Positions 1 through 12,300 of a stretch of 64,000 bases of DNA are shown one piece after another. This stretch comes from Norana najaformis. Taxonomy: Eukaryota; Annelida; Clitellata; Crassiclitellata; Hormogastridae. Location: positions 45,702,437 to 45,766,436 of the forward strand of contig OZ029914.1 in assembly GCA_964023275.1 (NCBI GenBank). Reading direction: 5' to 3'. The notes under the pieces were generated by a model. The model saw nothing but the letters and a program-made list of their open reading frames with translations, was not told the DNA's origin and made no database searches. The stretch's first letter is position 1; every line of letters starts with the position of its first letter. The translations under genes and the position numbers were made by a program.

Positions 1-255
1 CGCCAGAAGCAGCACCAGCACCAATACCCGCTCTACTACCAGCATAGCAGCAATTTTGCGATTCTTTGGCTAATGGAATCTTCAAAACAAGAAATTCCAT
101 ATTTGGCTATTAGTGCAACTGTGTATCATCACAAATATGTAACTTTACATAAATGTACTTAACAGCATTGTCAATTGCCTTATTTTATAAAAATGCTTAT
201 AGAGATTAAGTATGAGTACAGTACAATTTGCCTTATTTTATAAAAATGGTTCCAG

Positions 256-306
256 AGAATACGAGTGTGAGTAGTACAACCGGGATGACCACGCAAGCTT
301 CACAAG
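256..306 (+). CDS. Gene A linker exon 1 (Thr/Ser-rich)
   Basis: 51 nt between ttccag and a gtgttt donor, phase 1 on both sides, encoding a short Ser/Thr-rich spacer (contains SSTTGMTTQ). It is homologous in position and sequence to the gene B linker at 23484-23534; the flanking introns also match. A likely O-glycosylated spacer between CUB pairs. It can be skipped without a frameshift. Confidence 0.7.
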
Positions 307-3300
307 GTGTTTAAAGTATTTTCTGTGTTTTTATCTGACTGGAGATTTGCCGTTCAAGTCTCAGTATTAGTAAGCTTTATTCGTAATCGCAATCGCACAG
401 CTCGAGAATTCTACAGCACCCAAAAAAGCCAAGTCATGGGAACCAGCTTATTGACAGGCGCTCAGTCATAACAAAATCGAAAGACAGGAAGGTTTCGGTT
501 CTATGTCAAGGCCGAAGAGGCAGACAGGCAGTCAGACGGCTACGATGGATGGTATTTGGAATTGAACCGAATTGAGAGATAAAGGGAACAGGAAGAACCA
601 GGATTTCAATTGTGGAAGAGGAATAATTTCAGTTTTCAGTGAAAAGAGACCTGCTTAGAAATTGCAAGAGGTGAAGTGTTGAAAGAAGTTTGAAAGAAGT
701 GGTGTTGAAGATTTTTGTCTGTCTTTTATGGGTTTCCTGATGTTTTAAAATGTGCTTTACTCATAGTTTTGAAATGCTATAATTCAACCCATTTAGCTTA
801 TAGACTTTCGATGACATTTCATATTTTCTTTAGGTAGTTGTCTTTAGAAAACAGCAACAAGAACAGCAACTTTAGGTTTTCTTTACATCATTTTAGGAGT
901 TAGGGAAACTCAAGCATACTTTAGATTCATCTAGGTGACTAAATGATGACTAAATGTACCTTGTCCAAAGTCGAAGTTGGGGAGGCATTCAATTCCTTTT
1001 CTTAGGCCCTCCAGCCAGCAATTGACGATTTCCATTTCCAAGGGCTTGGAGTGACAGAGGTTGACCTACTTGTGCACAAACAACTCGCCCAGGTTAAGGT
1101 TAGCTACATGGAGTCCTCTCAGGAGGTTTGAATCTGCAGTCGTTGGATTAGAGAGGCAGCGCTCTAAACAAAACCATTACGTCGCACATTCAAACCCCAA
1201 CTAGAGTTAATTCAATTCTAATAGTGGAATAGGAATAAATCAACTTGTGCCTTAAACCAATGGCGTTGATAAAAACGATTTAGGCTTCACTGACTTATTG
1301 CGTTACACTAAACCTTTATTTTGTGACATTGAAACAAGTTTTGTTGAAGTGTTTTGTTTTCATAGGATGCGGTGACACTTCTTACTACGGTCCGTCTGGA
1401 GTCATCAGTTCTCCCAACTACCCCGGCTATTACTATGATAATCTATACTGCGATTACTACATTTACGCTTCTTCTTCGTCTAGTTCCATTGCCATTATTT
1501 TCGAAGCGTTTACCACTGAACAGTGCTGTGATCACGTGAATGTTAGTAGGCCTATTTTCTGCAGTCTGTATTTTCTTGATCATTTTCTACTTTTGCATAC
1601 TTGTATTTACAGTTGGTATTCTTACTCGTTGCTCTGTTGTCTTATTTTGAAGTGTTGTGATAGCTTTTTGGCCAATCGAAATATGGTAGAGCAGATGCAG
1701 CGATAACAGGTGGTCGCTTTTTTGTCGATACGACACAGACAGGCTCAGTGAAGTTAAGCAACAACGAGTAGGGTTAGTACATGGATGGGTGGCCGTCTGT
1801 GGATTACCACGCTACTTGGCGCCCACTTAGCACTCCATTGTTTAGTGTTCGGTAAATGAATATCAACGCATGTCGGGAGATTACAAAGGCGACCTGTCAG
1901 TTTGCGCCTTGACCTCGAGACCACTCCTTCTATAGAACTCTTCCATTCTGGGTATTTGACCTATCCTTGTTTTAGCAAAGTTATTTGCCTATATACAGCA
2001 GGTTGCGGTGAATAGACTTTATAAGCATGTTGAAATAAATGAATTTTGAGTCCAGGCTTAAAAGTCATAAAACTCGTCATGCCGTTATTATCATGTCGCA
2101 GTGTTGAACGACAAGATCTAATCTTTCAAACCTTTATACTGAAAACATCAGCCTAAACTAAAATTTGTTTCATTGTCAGCATCTGTTATTAAACATTTAT
2201 TGATTGCAATATATGAAACATTATCAACGATAAATTATTATTTATCGCTTACTAAATTCCAGGATAACTGTCTAGTATTCTAATTTCAAGATTGGGTATT
2301 TCAGCAGCAAGTATCAGATGTATAGTATATTTAAGTCAGTTGTTGTCTTCATTTTTTTTGGCAATAGATTAGCTGTCCAACAAACTCGAGCTTCCCTTCA
2401 GTGACATATTCTGGATATTCACTACCTCAGCCAGTTTCTATATCTTGGTGCAGTCAGGCAAGAGTCAACTTTCGCACCGACGGCTCTGTAGTCTCCACTG
2501 GTTTCAGTCTGGATTACCATATCAGCCTTGGAGGTGAGGATCATCAAAGTCTGCATTTATAGTATTCGGGAACCGGCTACAAGCAATGGCGATGTGAGAC
2601 TGAAGGGTGAAGCGATTCAAAAGATCTGTATATGATGAAATATGAAAAACAGTAGGCCTTATCAAGGAACGCTACCAAAAGAAACGAACAATCGAAACCG
2701 TGTCGTTTTGGTGCAGAGTGAAATAGTACAGTAAATGCAAACGGCTGTAGAATCGATAGATGCACCTGGCTACTTATTTAGCGCCCATTGAAAGCCTCAT
2801 GCAGGTTCTCAAATGGCTTATCAAATGCTTGATCTATTCATTCGTGTCGGTTTCTTTAAACTAATTACTTAAACAATCTTTAGGTTGTGGTGACACTGTG
2901 TTTAACGAGTCGCAAGGAAACGTTTCATCTCCGAATTATCCCGGTTACTACGACAATTATCAGAACTGCTCCAACATCATCTGGGCCCCACAGCGAAGCT
3001 CATTTTCTATCTACTTTCGATACATGTTCCTGGAGGAATGCTGTGATTTTGTTGAGGCAGGTGGTCTAATGTTCTCGGGCGTTTCTCTTTAATGTAGTGA
3101 ATCGTATTTGATTCGTAAGCATAAACTCAAAATTTGTAAAGCGTTTCTTATTTATTTAATCGCATGGCGCCATATAATTCAAAGTGCTTGTCCGGAAATA
3201 CAGTGTAAAGAGCAAAATGCGGATGCCAGTATATCAGAGAAAGAATGGGATACAGGAGCTGTTGCGGTGAGTTGTGCTTAGGTTGATAGATCAGAGAAGG

Positions 3301-6300
3301 CGGCGATTTGAATGAATCAGAGTAAGATACCTCGAAGAGATAAGACTAGTTTTGAAAGGAAAACCTGAGGAATGATAGAAATAGGGGCTTGAAACAATTG
3401 ATTGCAAGTGAAATGATAAGAGAGGTGGAGCAGATGAAAATCTGTGAAATAGAGGTGGGACATACATGTAGTTTCAGGGTCGAAACGCAGTGTGGGATAT
3501 GAATCGCTTATGGATCCTATTTGATATTAGGCCTATTATCGTTAACTAATGATGATGTGTAGCGTCACAAATCTGGCGCACAGGAAATTGATCGATTTCC
3601 GCATTCCTTCATAATTATTTGTTCTCTCATATTTCTTCATTTTCATATGCTCTGATTTGATAATTTGCATTTCCTACATGCTTTGGATAAACTCTGTAAA
3701 ACGCAAGGATCATAAGTTCCACGTGGAAAGTAAAGGAGGCGCTTATTTCCCGATTTTCGGCAATGGTCGAATCACGTGATCAGGAGGCCAGTGAATCACA
3801 GGACTTGCCATTTAATTCCAAGCTTGGCGGGTAACAAATTATATACAGCTCGACACATAAGACAATTGTGAGTGAAAATCTTGTCAAAGGACATCATACA
3901 GAGTTCTCTTAGCAGGCTCGAACCCTTTTTCTTTTGTTTAAATTCCAGGTACGCAACCCATTGTGTATTTTGTAATAGTAACAATCTGAAATTTGTATAG
4001 CGCTGGTTCAATAGAAACTAATCACACACGCTCTCTGCGCTAGTCTTAACAATGTGAAATGTCATCAAGAACAGATCATTCATCCGTCAGCAGTCATTGC
4101 TCAGATAACTAGAAGAGCCACCAGTGGCAAGGTCGTGCACATACGCAAAGCCCTACCAACCGATTACCAACTAGAGTTGAAAGATGGCAGCAAGTTTACG
4201 GTTCCTGAAGCACTGAGCATCAAAGATGAGGAACGCTATGTGATACGCCGCCAATGGCTCACGGTTGTCTTATCGTCCTGCAGTCCCTCATGGATGGAAA
4301 ATGACGCGACGTTCGGATGTCCCTAGAACAGCCGGATATGCACAGGACAGGCATTCGTCACCCGCTTCCTGTGGGTAATCAAGCATCCAATGGTTGACAG
4401 TCGGTGCCGCTGCAAAGACTGTCTTCGCCAAAATATCACTAGCGTTTCTCCATTTGTTTATGTTATTATTTTCATGCAAAACTGAGGTCAAACAGGGGAT
4501 CCGTACAAATACCCTTGTTATTTCCCCCGGACTTTTCCCCCTGTCATGCCCCCTGGATTTCATCCCCCGGGCGTTTCAATAGAGTAAAAGACCCTGGATA
4601 TTTCCCCCAAATGTCCACAAAATGTAAACAATTTCTATCTGAACAGACTTTTTTTAGTGCTTTGATGTTTGGGGGTGGAAATAGAAACAATTTTTAGAAA
4701 AGATTTTTAATATAGCAACAAAATGAGTAAACAGTTTTCTAGAAAGACTTTTAATGCATTGATCTTAAATTAGCAAACATCCCAATTTTATTAGACATTT
4801 ACTTTATTGAATTGTTTAAATTTAATTGTTGAACAACCAAGCTTTTAATGCTTTGAGTCTTAATTTATTAATGTTTACTCACTTTGATGCTTAAAGTAAA
4901 TGTTTAATAAAGTTTTGATATTTACTCAATCTGTTGCTATATAATCTGCCATGAATTTGTTAAAAAAGCAGTTGAAAAAAAACATGGAGATGTAGTCGGA
5001 AACTGAAGCTAGTATACATAAAAAAAAGTTATTTTAAACGGTTTTGTTTGCGTTAAAAAAATTAGCAAATAACGTATTTAGTTATGAGTGCGAACGTCGT
5101 AGAGGTGCAGGGACAAATTTAAGTGAGTGTAAAGCAAATGTCAAATTAAATGAAGATCTGTCAGTTGTTAGTTACCTGCATGAACACACTCATGCTGATG
5201 ATGTGATGTTTGTTGATATAAAATATATATGACTTGGGGGAAATGTCCGGGGGCCTTTACCCGGGGAAAATCCATGGGGGAGATGGCGTGGGAGGAAATG
5301 TCCGGAGGGGGAAATGTCCGGGGGAAATTACCCGGGGGGATATCTCCTTGACTCGTCAAACAGTGCGGGCAATGAATCGATATTCGCGTAGGATTAGTTG
5401 ACAGCATGCATTTATGTAGTTTACCTACTGAAGCAATGTAGTATTCAATTTACTTATAGTTGCCAACTTAGACTACTGCAGTAAGCAGCATACATATGCA
5501 AAAGTAACTGCTACTTCATTTAGCTACATTAAACGTAGTTACGATTTTCAATAATAGGTTCCACGTGCGATTTGTGACGGGCAGCAGCGGATAAAGACTC
5601 AGGAACAGGAGCTAAATGTATGGGGAAGATGTATCTTTAATGATAGATACTCTGAACCAGTTTGGGTAAGATCAATAGGCAGAACGAAATATGTATCATG
5701 AATCAGAGATAATCTGAATCAGTGAAGCGAATGCCCCCCGTCGTGTTAATTATTAATTTTAAAAAATTGTGTCATATTTACATGCGAATTTCGTCTGTTT
5801 CTGTAATGTAGCTCAGGTGCCTTGACAACGCTGAGTACGGTTCGCAACGATTTACTGGAACCACTCTTCCACCTGCGCAGTACATCCCCCGATGCACGCA
5901 AGTTCTCGTCTTGTTCTACACAGATGGCTCTATAGTGTACCAGGGATTTAACCTCGAATACTATGTCACTCCGGATACAGGTTAGTGGAAGAGATGTTCT
6001 GTTACAGGTGTAACTTCACGGTTAAAAAACTGGATGGCCTCTCATCGCACTAATGTAAAATGTAATGTAGTGTAAATCTCCGAAATTTTTCAGTGCCTCA
6101 CAAAAGCTGCGTGAGGGAGACAAACTTATACACCGCGCTATATCAAATCAAGTCCGCAAGAAATCGCTGTTATTGGGGGTTCAAAGAACTTGGAGGTTAA
6201 TTACTGCTGTGTAAACAATCTAACAACAGAGAAAAGATGTTCTATTATTCTACTGTTTCGCATGCGTTTCAGCGAAAAGATCTTTGGCACATATCGTTTC

Positions 6301-9300
6301 GCTATTTTTAAACTTCAGCATATATGTACTGGAGAAATAAATTCACAATATCCTTATATTGTGTCAGTTTCTGGGGCGGTACTAATAACTATCAATGATT
6401 CAACATCCAGTAGAACATCTACCCGAATGAAGGTCGATGTAATGTAATTCTGAAAGTATTGATGTGCATTTGATAGGTACTTGGCGGAATATTAAGTGTC
6501 AATGCACGCATACATAAAAACATACATACTTACATACACACATACATACAAACATACGTATGTCTGCATATATAAATACATAAATACATACATATATACA
6601 TACAAACACACATACATAGTGTAAAGCTACCTCTTCCGTCAACATATTTTAGGTATTGCAGCTGATGATTTTCGAAGGGCAACTAGTTGTTATTTTAACT
6701 AAACTAATTTCTTTCCTATGGTGCCGAATCCTCTACAAGTGATTACCTAGACAGTAATGTGAAGCACTTTTGGTCATTGAAAGCGAAACCGACCCACCAC
6801 TCGCCTTCCTACAGCAACCTGAGGGAGATGCTACAGCTGGTCCGCGACTGCTTACAAGTCGGGGAATACGGGCTTATTTCGCAGCTAACCTCCATACTGG
6901 AGGTTGCTTTACCATCCGACAGCCGTGGCATGTTGGGTTGAAGTTACCGCTCTGCACATATTTCCAGATTATGTAATCATCCTCCTCTGCGGCGCGTAAC
7001 CAACCTGAGCATTGCTGTTCCCAAAACATATTGCCAGTGATCTCTACTCTGCGCTTGTCTCAAGGCTGTATGTAGTCGGAAGTTCAGTGGACACAGCTCT
7101 TGTCCATGTAAGGCGAAGGCGTCCAGCTAGTCTGTTCCAGACTCTTGGGGGCCAGACTTTGTAACTCGCACAGCTGTGGCGTGGTACTGTTTGCTGTTGC
7201 AACGCGCGATGTGTCCACATAGTCGGAGCCTTCCTCTATTATATCATCTCATACACTGGGAGATAATGATGATGCAACGATATAATCTTACAGCGATGTT
7301 ACACTATATATCCTAAGATTTTATTTATTTTCATTATTTATTTATACAGAGCACTTATATAGCGCCCCTTCAAGAAAACTACTCAGAAGCGCTCCCAAAC
7401 AAACCTCGGCGAAAGAGAAAATCATCATCAACGTCATCGTCGGCGTTACCACCATCATAATCATCATTACCATTATTAAAAAAATTACTCATTCAGGGCA
7501 CATACCATGCTATTTCAATTATTGCATTTTCTAGTTTACTGTGCATTAGAAAACAAATATAATTCACAATTACTTAGTTTAAAAACGATAATGCTGTGAA
7601 ACTATTGCTTATAATATTTGTGTATTTGTGTTAAACGTCATTATCTAAAATGACTAAACATGCAGCAGTCAAAAGAATTGGTAAATGTTTTATTTTTAAA
7701 TGAAAAAAACATTGTTGCAGGAACTGCGAGTCTACCATTAACCAAGGTTAAAAGTAATTTCTATATTTACATGTACTTTTTTATGAAAATAGGCATTAAA
7801 GTTTCAATAATTAATGCCATTCATTAAGCTCCACAATCGAATTACTGAATGTGTAGCACACAAAGGAATTCGAAAGTGCCTTATTTTGGAATGAAATAAC
7901 ATTGTTGCACAGACTACTGTCAGGCAACTCTAAAAGCTCTTCCGTCGATCACGCTTGCTTCCCGCCCCTGGAGTTTAGTATCTGAGTTTTTCGGATTTTC
8001 TGGATGTTGGAACATGTGTTTTACTCAATATCAATGAAATCTTATTACTGCATCTCAACTCTAAGACGATTTCCCTCATGAATTTCGCAAATTCTCCATT
8101 CCTCTGCCCCTTCTGTCGTTCATACAGCATCGTCTGTCTTGAGCCTTCCTGTTTATTACTTTTCATGCATGCTACTCCAAACTGGTCTCAACGTTTCATG
8201 AAATCTTACCCTGATCCAGCCAATCCTACGCCTTCCCATTTCTATCAGCCTATGCACTGCCCTCCGTAACAGCTACTTCTGGCAACCGGAATTATTTGTT
8301 CTTCCCATAGTATCTTTAAAAAACCCTTCTGACTTGACGCAAGGCTCGTGAATAACGTGGTGCCCCTCGCTTAGCATTAAAATAGCGCTTCAGAAATTTT
8401 CGAGAATACGGTTGCGACTACTTACATATCCAGGAATTTCCGCGTATTTCACATCTATCTTCAAGATTGTCGGTTGTTCGGCAATCCGTAACCCGTGATG
8501 ACCTCGGTTGGAGTTGCAGCTTAACACAGATTCCTGGATATTAGATAATGATAATATATAGATATTGAGGTATTTATCATCAGCATCATTGTTGTCCTTT
8601 CCATCATTATTATTTCCATAATCATCATCATTAACATCATCATCAGTAATATATGAAACAATTTTGCGCTAATGCAATATTCAAACCAATCCATGTCATA
8701 TTGAGTTAATTTTTGCAATTGTCTAACATCATATAGTCTTAATATATATGCCTCCAGTGGAGAAATATGGTAGAATTTGACTAGAATTATTGGAAGGTGT
8801 TAGGCAAGAGTGATGCTTTGATATTTTCTCTCAAATTCTAAGCAGTTACCTCCAATGCCCTATTGTTAGTGAGTACAATGCACACGTTAGATTTATATGT
8901 GTGTAATCAGAACCTCTTCAAAGCCCTAACTAAACATGTTAGAAAGACGACGAGTTCGATGAGGTGCGAATGTTGTTCGAATTGCAATTTTCAGAGGTTG
9001 TCTTTCGCAGACTCGTTAAGACCTACCAACGGACTCCAATGTAAAGATTGCAGTTGACGTATATTGAAATATTAATTTGTAACATGCATAGTTTGGAATA
9101 TTAATGTCCATCTGTACACACATACATGGTTCTCGTTTTTGTAGCCACCGACTTTACTCAATCTTCCACAACTAGACCAACCACAGGATATGTTCCAACA
9201 GGCAAGTATTCTACAATATCATTAAACAAAAGTACCCCACAGTCGGCCGAGTGACCTTTGAATTGAGTTGATTTGGAGAAGGATATTTAGATTCCATCAG

Positions 9301-12300
9301 TTTCTGCCTAGTGCATTTGACATCGGCGTCATGTTGATGTACATAGCGTTTAACATCCACAGTAGTACCACGTATGAAAGTGCATAAGATTTAAATGTTG
9401 TTTGACGAATTTGCAAATGCGAGCATACTTTTTCGAGCCAGCTGGGCCTACAGACTCATGAGTATAAGAATCCAGGTATCCATATTACAATATACAGTTA
9501 GATATTCATAATACATACGTAAGTTACAATGGTTTTAAAACAACGAATCTATAATGCGTATTAATGTTACATTAGCAACCTGCAAGTGTCATTTGAGGAG
9601 CAATAGAAGAAAGAGACAACATGTTCATTTAAACGCCTCTATAGAAACTTATCAGAAAAGTAAAGATGACATTGAAACTTTGTTTAATCGCCTATATAAA
9701 GTTTCTTAGAAGCGTAGGAGTGACAGAAATTTTGTTTAATCGCCTCAATTCTTCTCACAAGCATAAGTATGACAGTGACATTTTATGTAGACGCTTCCAT
9801 AGAAACTCCTAAGGAACATTTTCGTTATCGAGCTTTATAAACAGCGCCCGAAGAAAGCTAAGAACCAGCTGGTTAACCTGCGCTCATTCAAAGCAAAATC
9901 GATAAGCGATCAGGTCAGATTCGGTACCGGATCACGATGCAAGAATAAGGCAGCATGACCGACAGTTACGACGGGTGGTGTTTAGAATTGAAGAAGTGTG
10001 GTACCGAGGTCAAAAGTTCATTCGTCTGAGGACAGAGAATACAACCTCAGCAATCAAGCGTCGGGCCATCTTAACGCCAGTTAAATTTCAGGAGTTCCCG
10101 CTGCATCAGTTGGTTCGGGATTTAACTACTGGTGTTTGTAAGATACATGTACAAATAATTACCTGAATGACTCACTTCTTTACACTGAAACGTTACATTT
10201 GTGACAGTGCAATATATTTTGTTGCATTATTGTATCTTCATAGACTGCGGTGACAGTTCTTACTACGGTCCGTCTGGAGTCATCAGTTCTCCCAACTACC
10301 CCGGTTTCTACCCTAATAATCTCGACTGCGATTACAACATTTATACTTCATCGTCGTCTGGTTCCATTGCTATAGTATTCCAAGCGTTCAAAACTGAACA
10401 GGACTACGATAACGTGACGGTTAGCAGTTTTCAGAAGTTTGTATTTTCTAGAGTATATTTCACTTTTATACACTTGCTCTTACAATTTGCATACGTTCTC
10501 GATGCGCTGTTGTCAAAATTAGAAATGTTTTGTTGGCCTTTGTTTAATCGCCTATATAAATCCGGGTGGGCAGCTGAGTCAGTGAAATTAACCAACATTG
10601 ATTGGGGTTAGTACATGGATGGTTGGCCGTCCATAGAATACCACGTCACTTGGCGCCAACTGAGCACTCCACCTTTTTTGTGTTCGATATTTGAGTCTAA
10701 CGCAATTTGCGATGCTAAAAGGGTGTCCTATCGTTGGCTACTCTGCTTATATATGCGGAATCACGCTTCTAAAGATTTCATATAGAATCGTTTAAACAAG
10801 CTAACCTTTTACCGTTATGAGTATTTGACATGTGCTTAGAGGATTAAGATTGCTTTGCCTATAAAATCAGGTTGGGAGGTGTATACTTAAAAAGAACTCC
10901 GCCACTGCCTTGTTTTGGGTAGTGCCAGTCCCAACCCTGGATAAAGGAGGAGGGCGAACGCAACGGCCTTTGATGCCATAAGCTGTCGTTAAACATTGGA
11001 GCTACTACTACTATACTTAAAAAGCATACTGAAACATGTGAGTTTTCAGCTCAGTCCTGATAGGCATCAACGGCATCATATCATTCCTATGTTCTCAAAG
11101 TCTTAAACCAAGAGATCTAACCTCTGAAGTTTTGAAAAGTAGCTGTGGCATTAAAGTTGTGGAAAACTTGCCATAGCAAGATTACAAGAATTGTGATATT
11201 TCAGGAATAGTGAGTTTGGGTTCATTTTAGCCTTTTTAGGTTCATAAATATTGTACAACCAATCGCCCTTCAACTGCATTTTATTCTGTAGACTAAACTT
11301 CGTAGCCTAAACAAAATTTTTTTCATTGTCAGCATCTCTTGTTAAATGTTGACTGCAATATATGAAAAATTATGAAGGACTGTGTTTTATTTATCACTTA
11401 CTAAATTCCAGAGTCACCATCTTGTATTCAAGTTTCAAGATTCGGCATTTTAACAGCAAGTATCGGAAGTGTAGCACATAAAACTCGATCGCTGAGTCTT
11501 CATTTTATTTTTTCGGCGATAGATCAGCTGTCCGACAAACTTGAGCTTCCCTTCAATAACATATTCTGGATCTACACTACCTGAGCCATTTTCTATTCCT
11601 GGGTGTAGTCAGGGAAGAGTCAACTTTCGCACCGACAAGTCAGTATTTTCCACTGGGTTCAGCCTGGATTACCAAATCAGCCTTGGAGGTGAGGATTATC
11701 AAAGTCACGCCATAGCCTCATCGATTCATATTTGTGCAATTGTAATTGTAATCGGGGGTTTGTGTAGCACCTCTTCGAAAGAAATCTTCAGAGGCTCTTT
11801 CGACCTGAAAACACAAGACCATGATTAAACAGTATGGTTTTCAAGCGCCTACCGAAAAAGACGAAGATAGAAAAAGGATCTGATGTCGCGCTAAGTTGCA
11901 AAGTAAACCTATATCGGAATAGTTGATCGACCGCATCGAAGGTTCTATATTGCACCGCGAAGCTTGGCCAGCGGGCAACAAGGTTGCCGTGGGCAGCAAA
12001 GAGTGAGATCCGCGGCAAGGGATGGATGATGCCGAGATACATACCTTCCTAGGACAAGATGGAGCATAGCCTGTAAACAATTTTATTTTACGATAGCGTT
12101 GTTTCTACATTTCATTCTATTCAGGAATCAGGTGCAAACAATGTAGTGTGAAATTACTGAAAAGACTAGTAAATGATGAAAAATTTTAGAACATTATAAT
12201 GGAAGGAATATTCCCTAAGCAAAGGAACAATCGAAAGCAAATTATGTTAATAGAAAGTGAAATAATCATTGGAAGAGGCTATAGAATTCATGAACGTATC

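Noticed and set aside
3061-3066. GT donor four bases downstream of the Q1 5'-half end
   Set aside because: Would shift the frame and reach stops with either acceptor. The gene A pair 2 copy has no GT there, so the GC donor is preferred.
2887-3069. Second open frame overlapping the Q1 exon
   Set aside because: Out-of-frame shadow. Similar shadows lie over 21827-22096, 26737-26919, 45433-45633 and 54741-54986; none keeps CUB motifs or splice phase.
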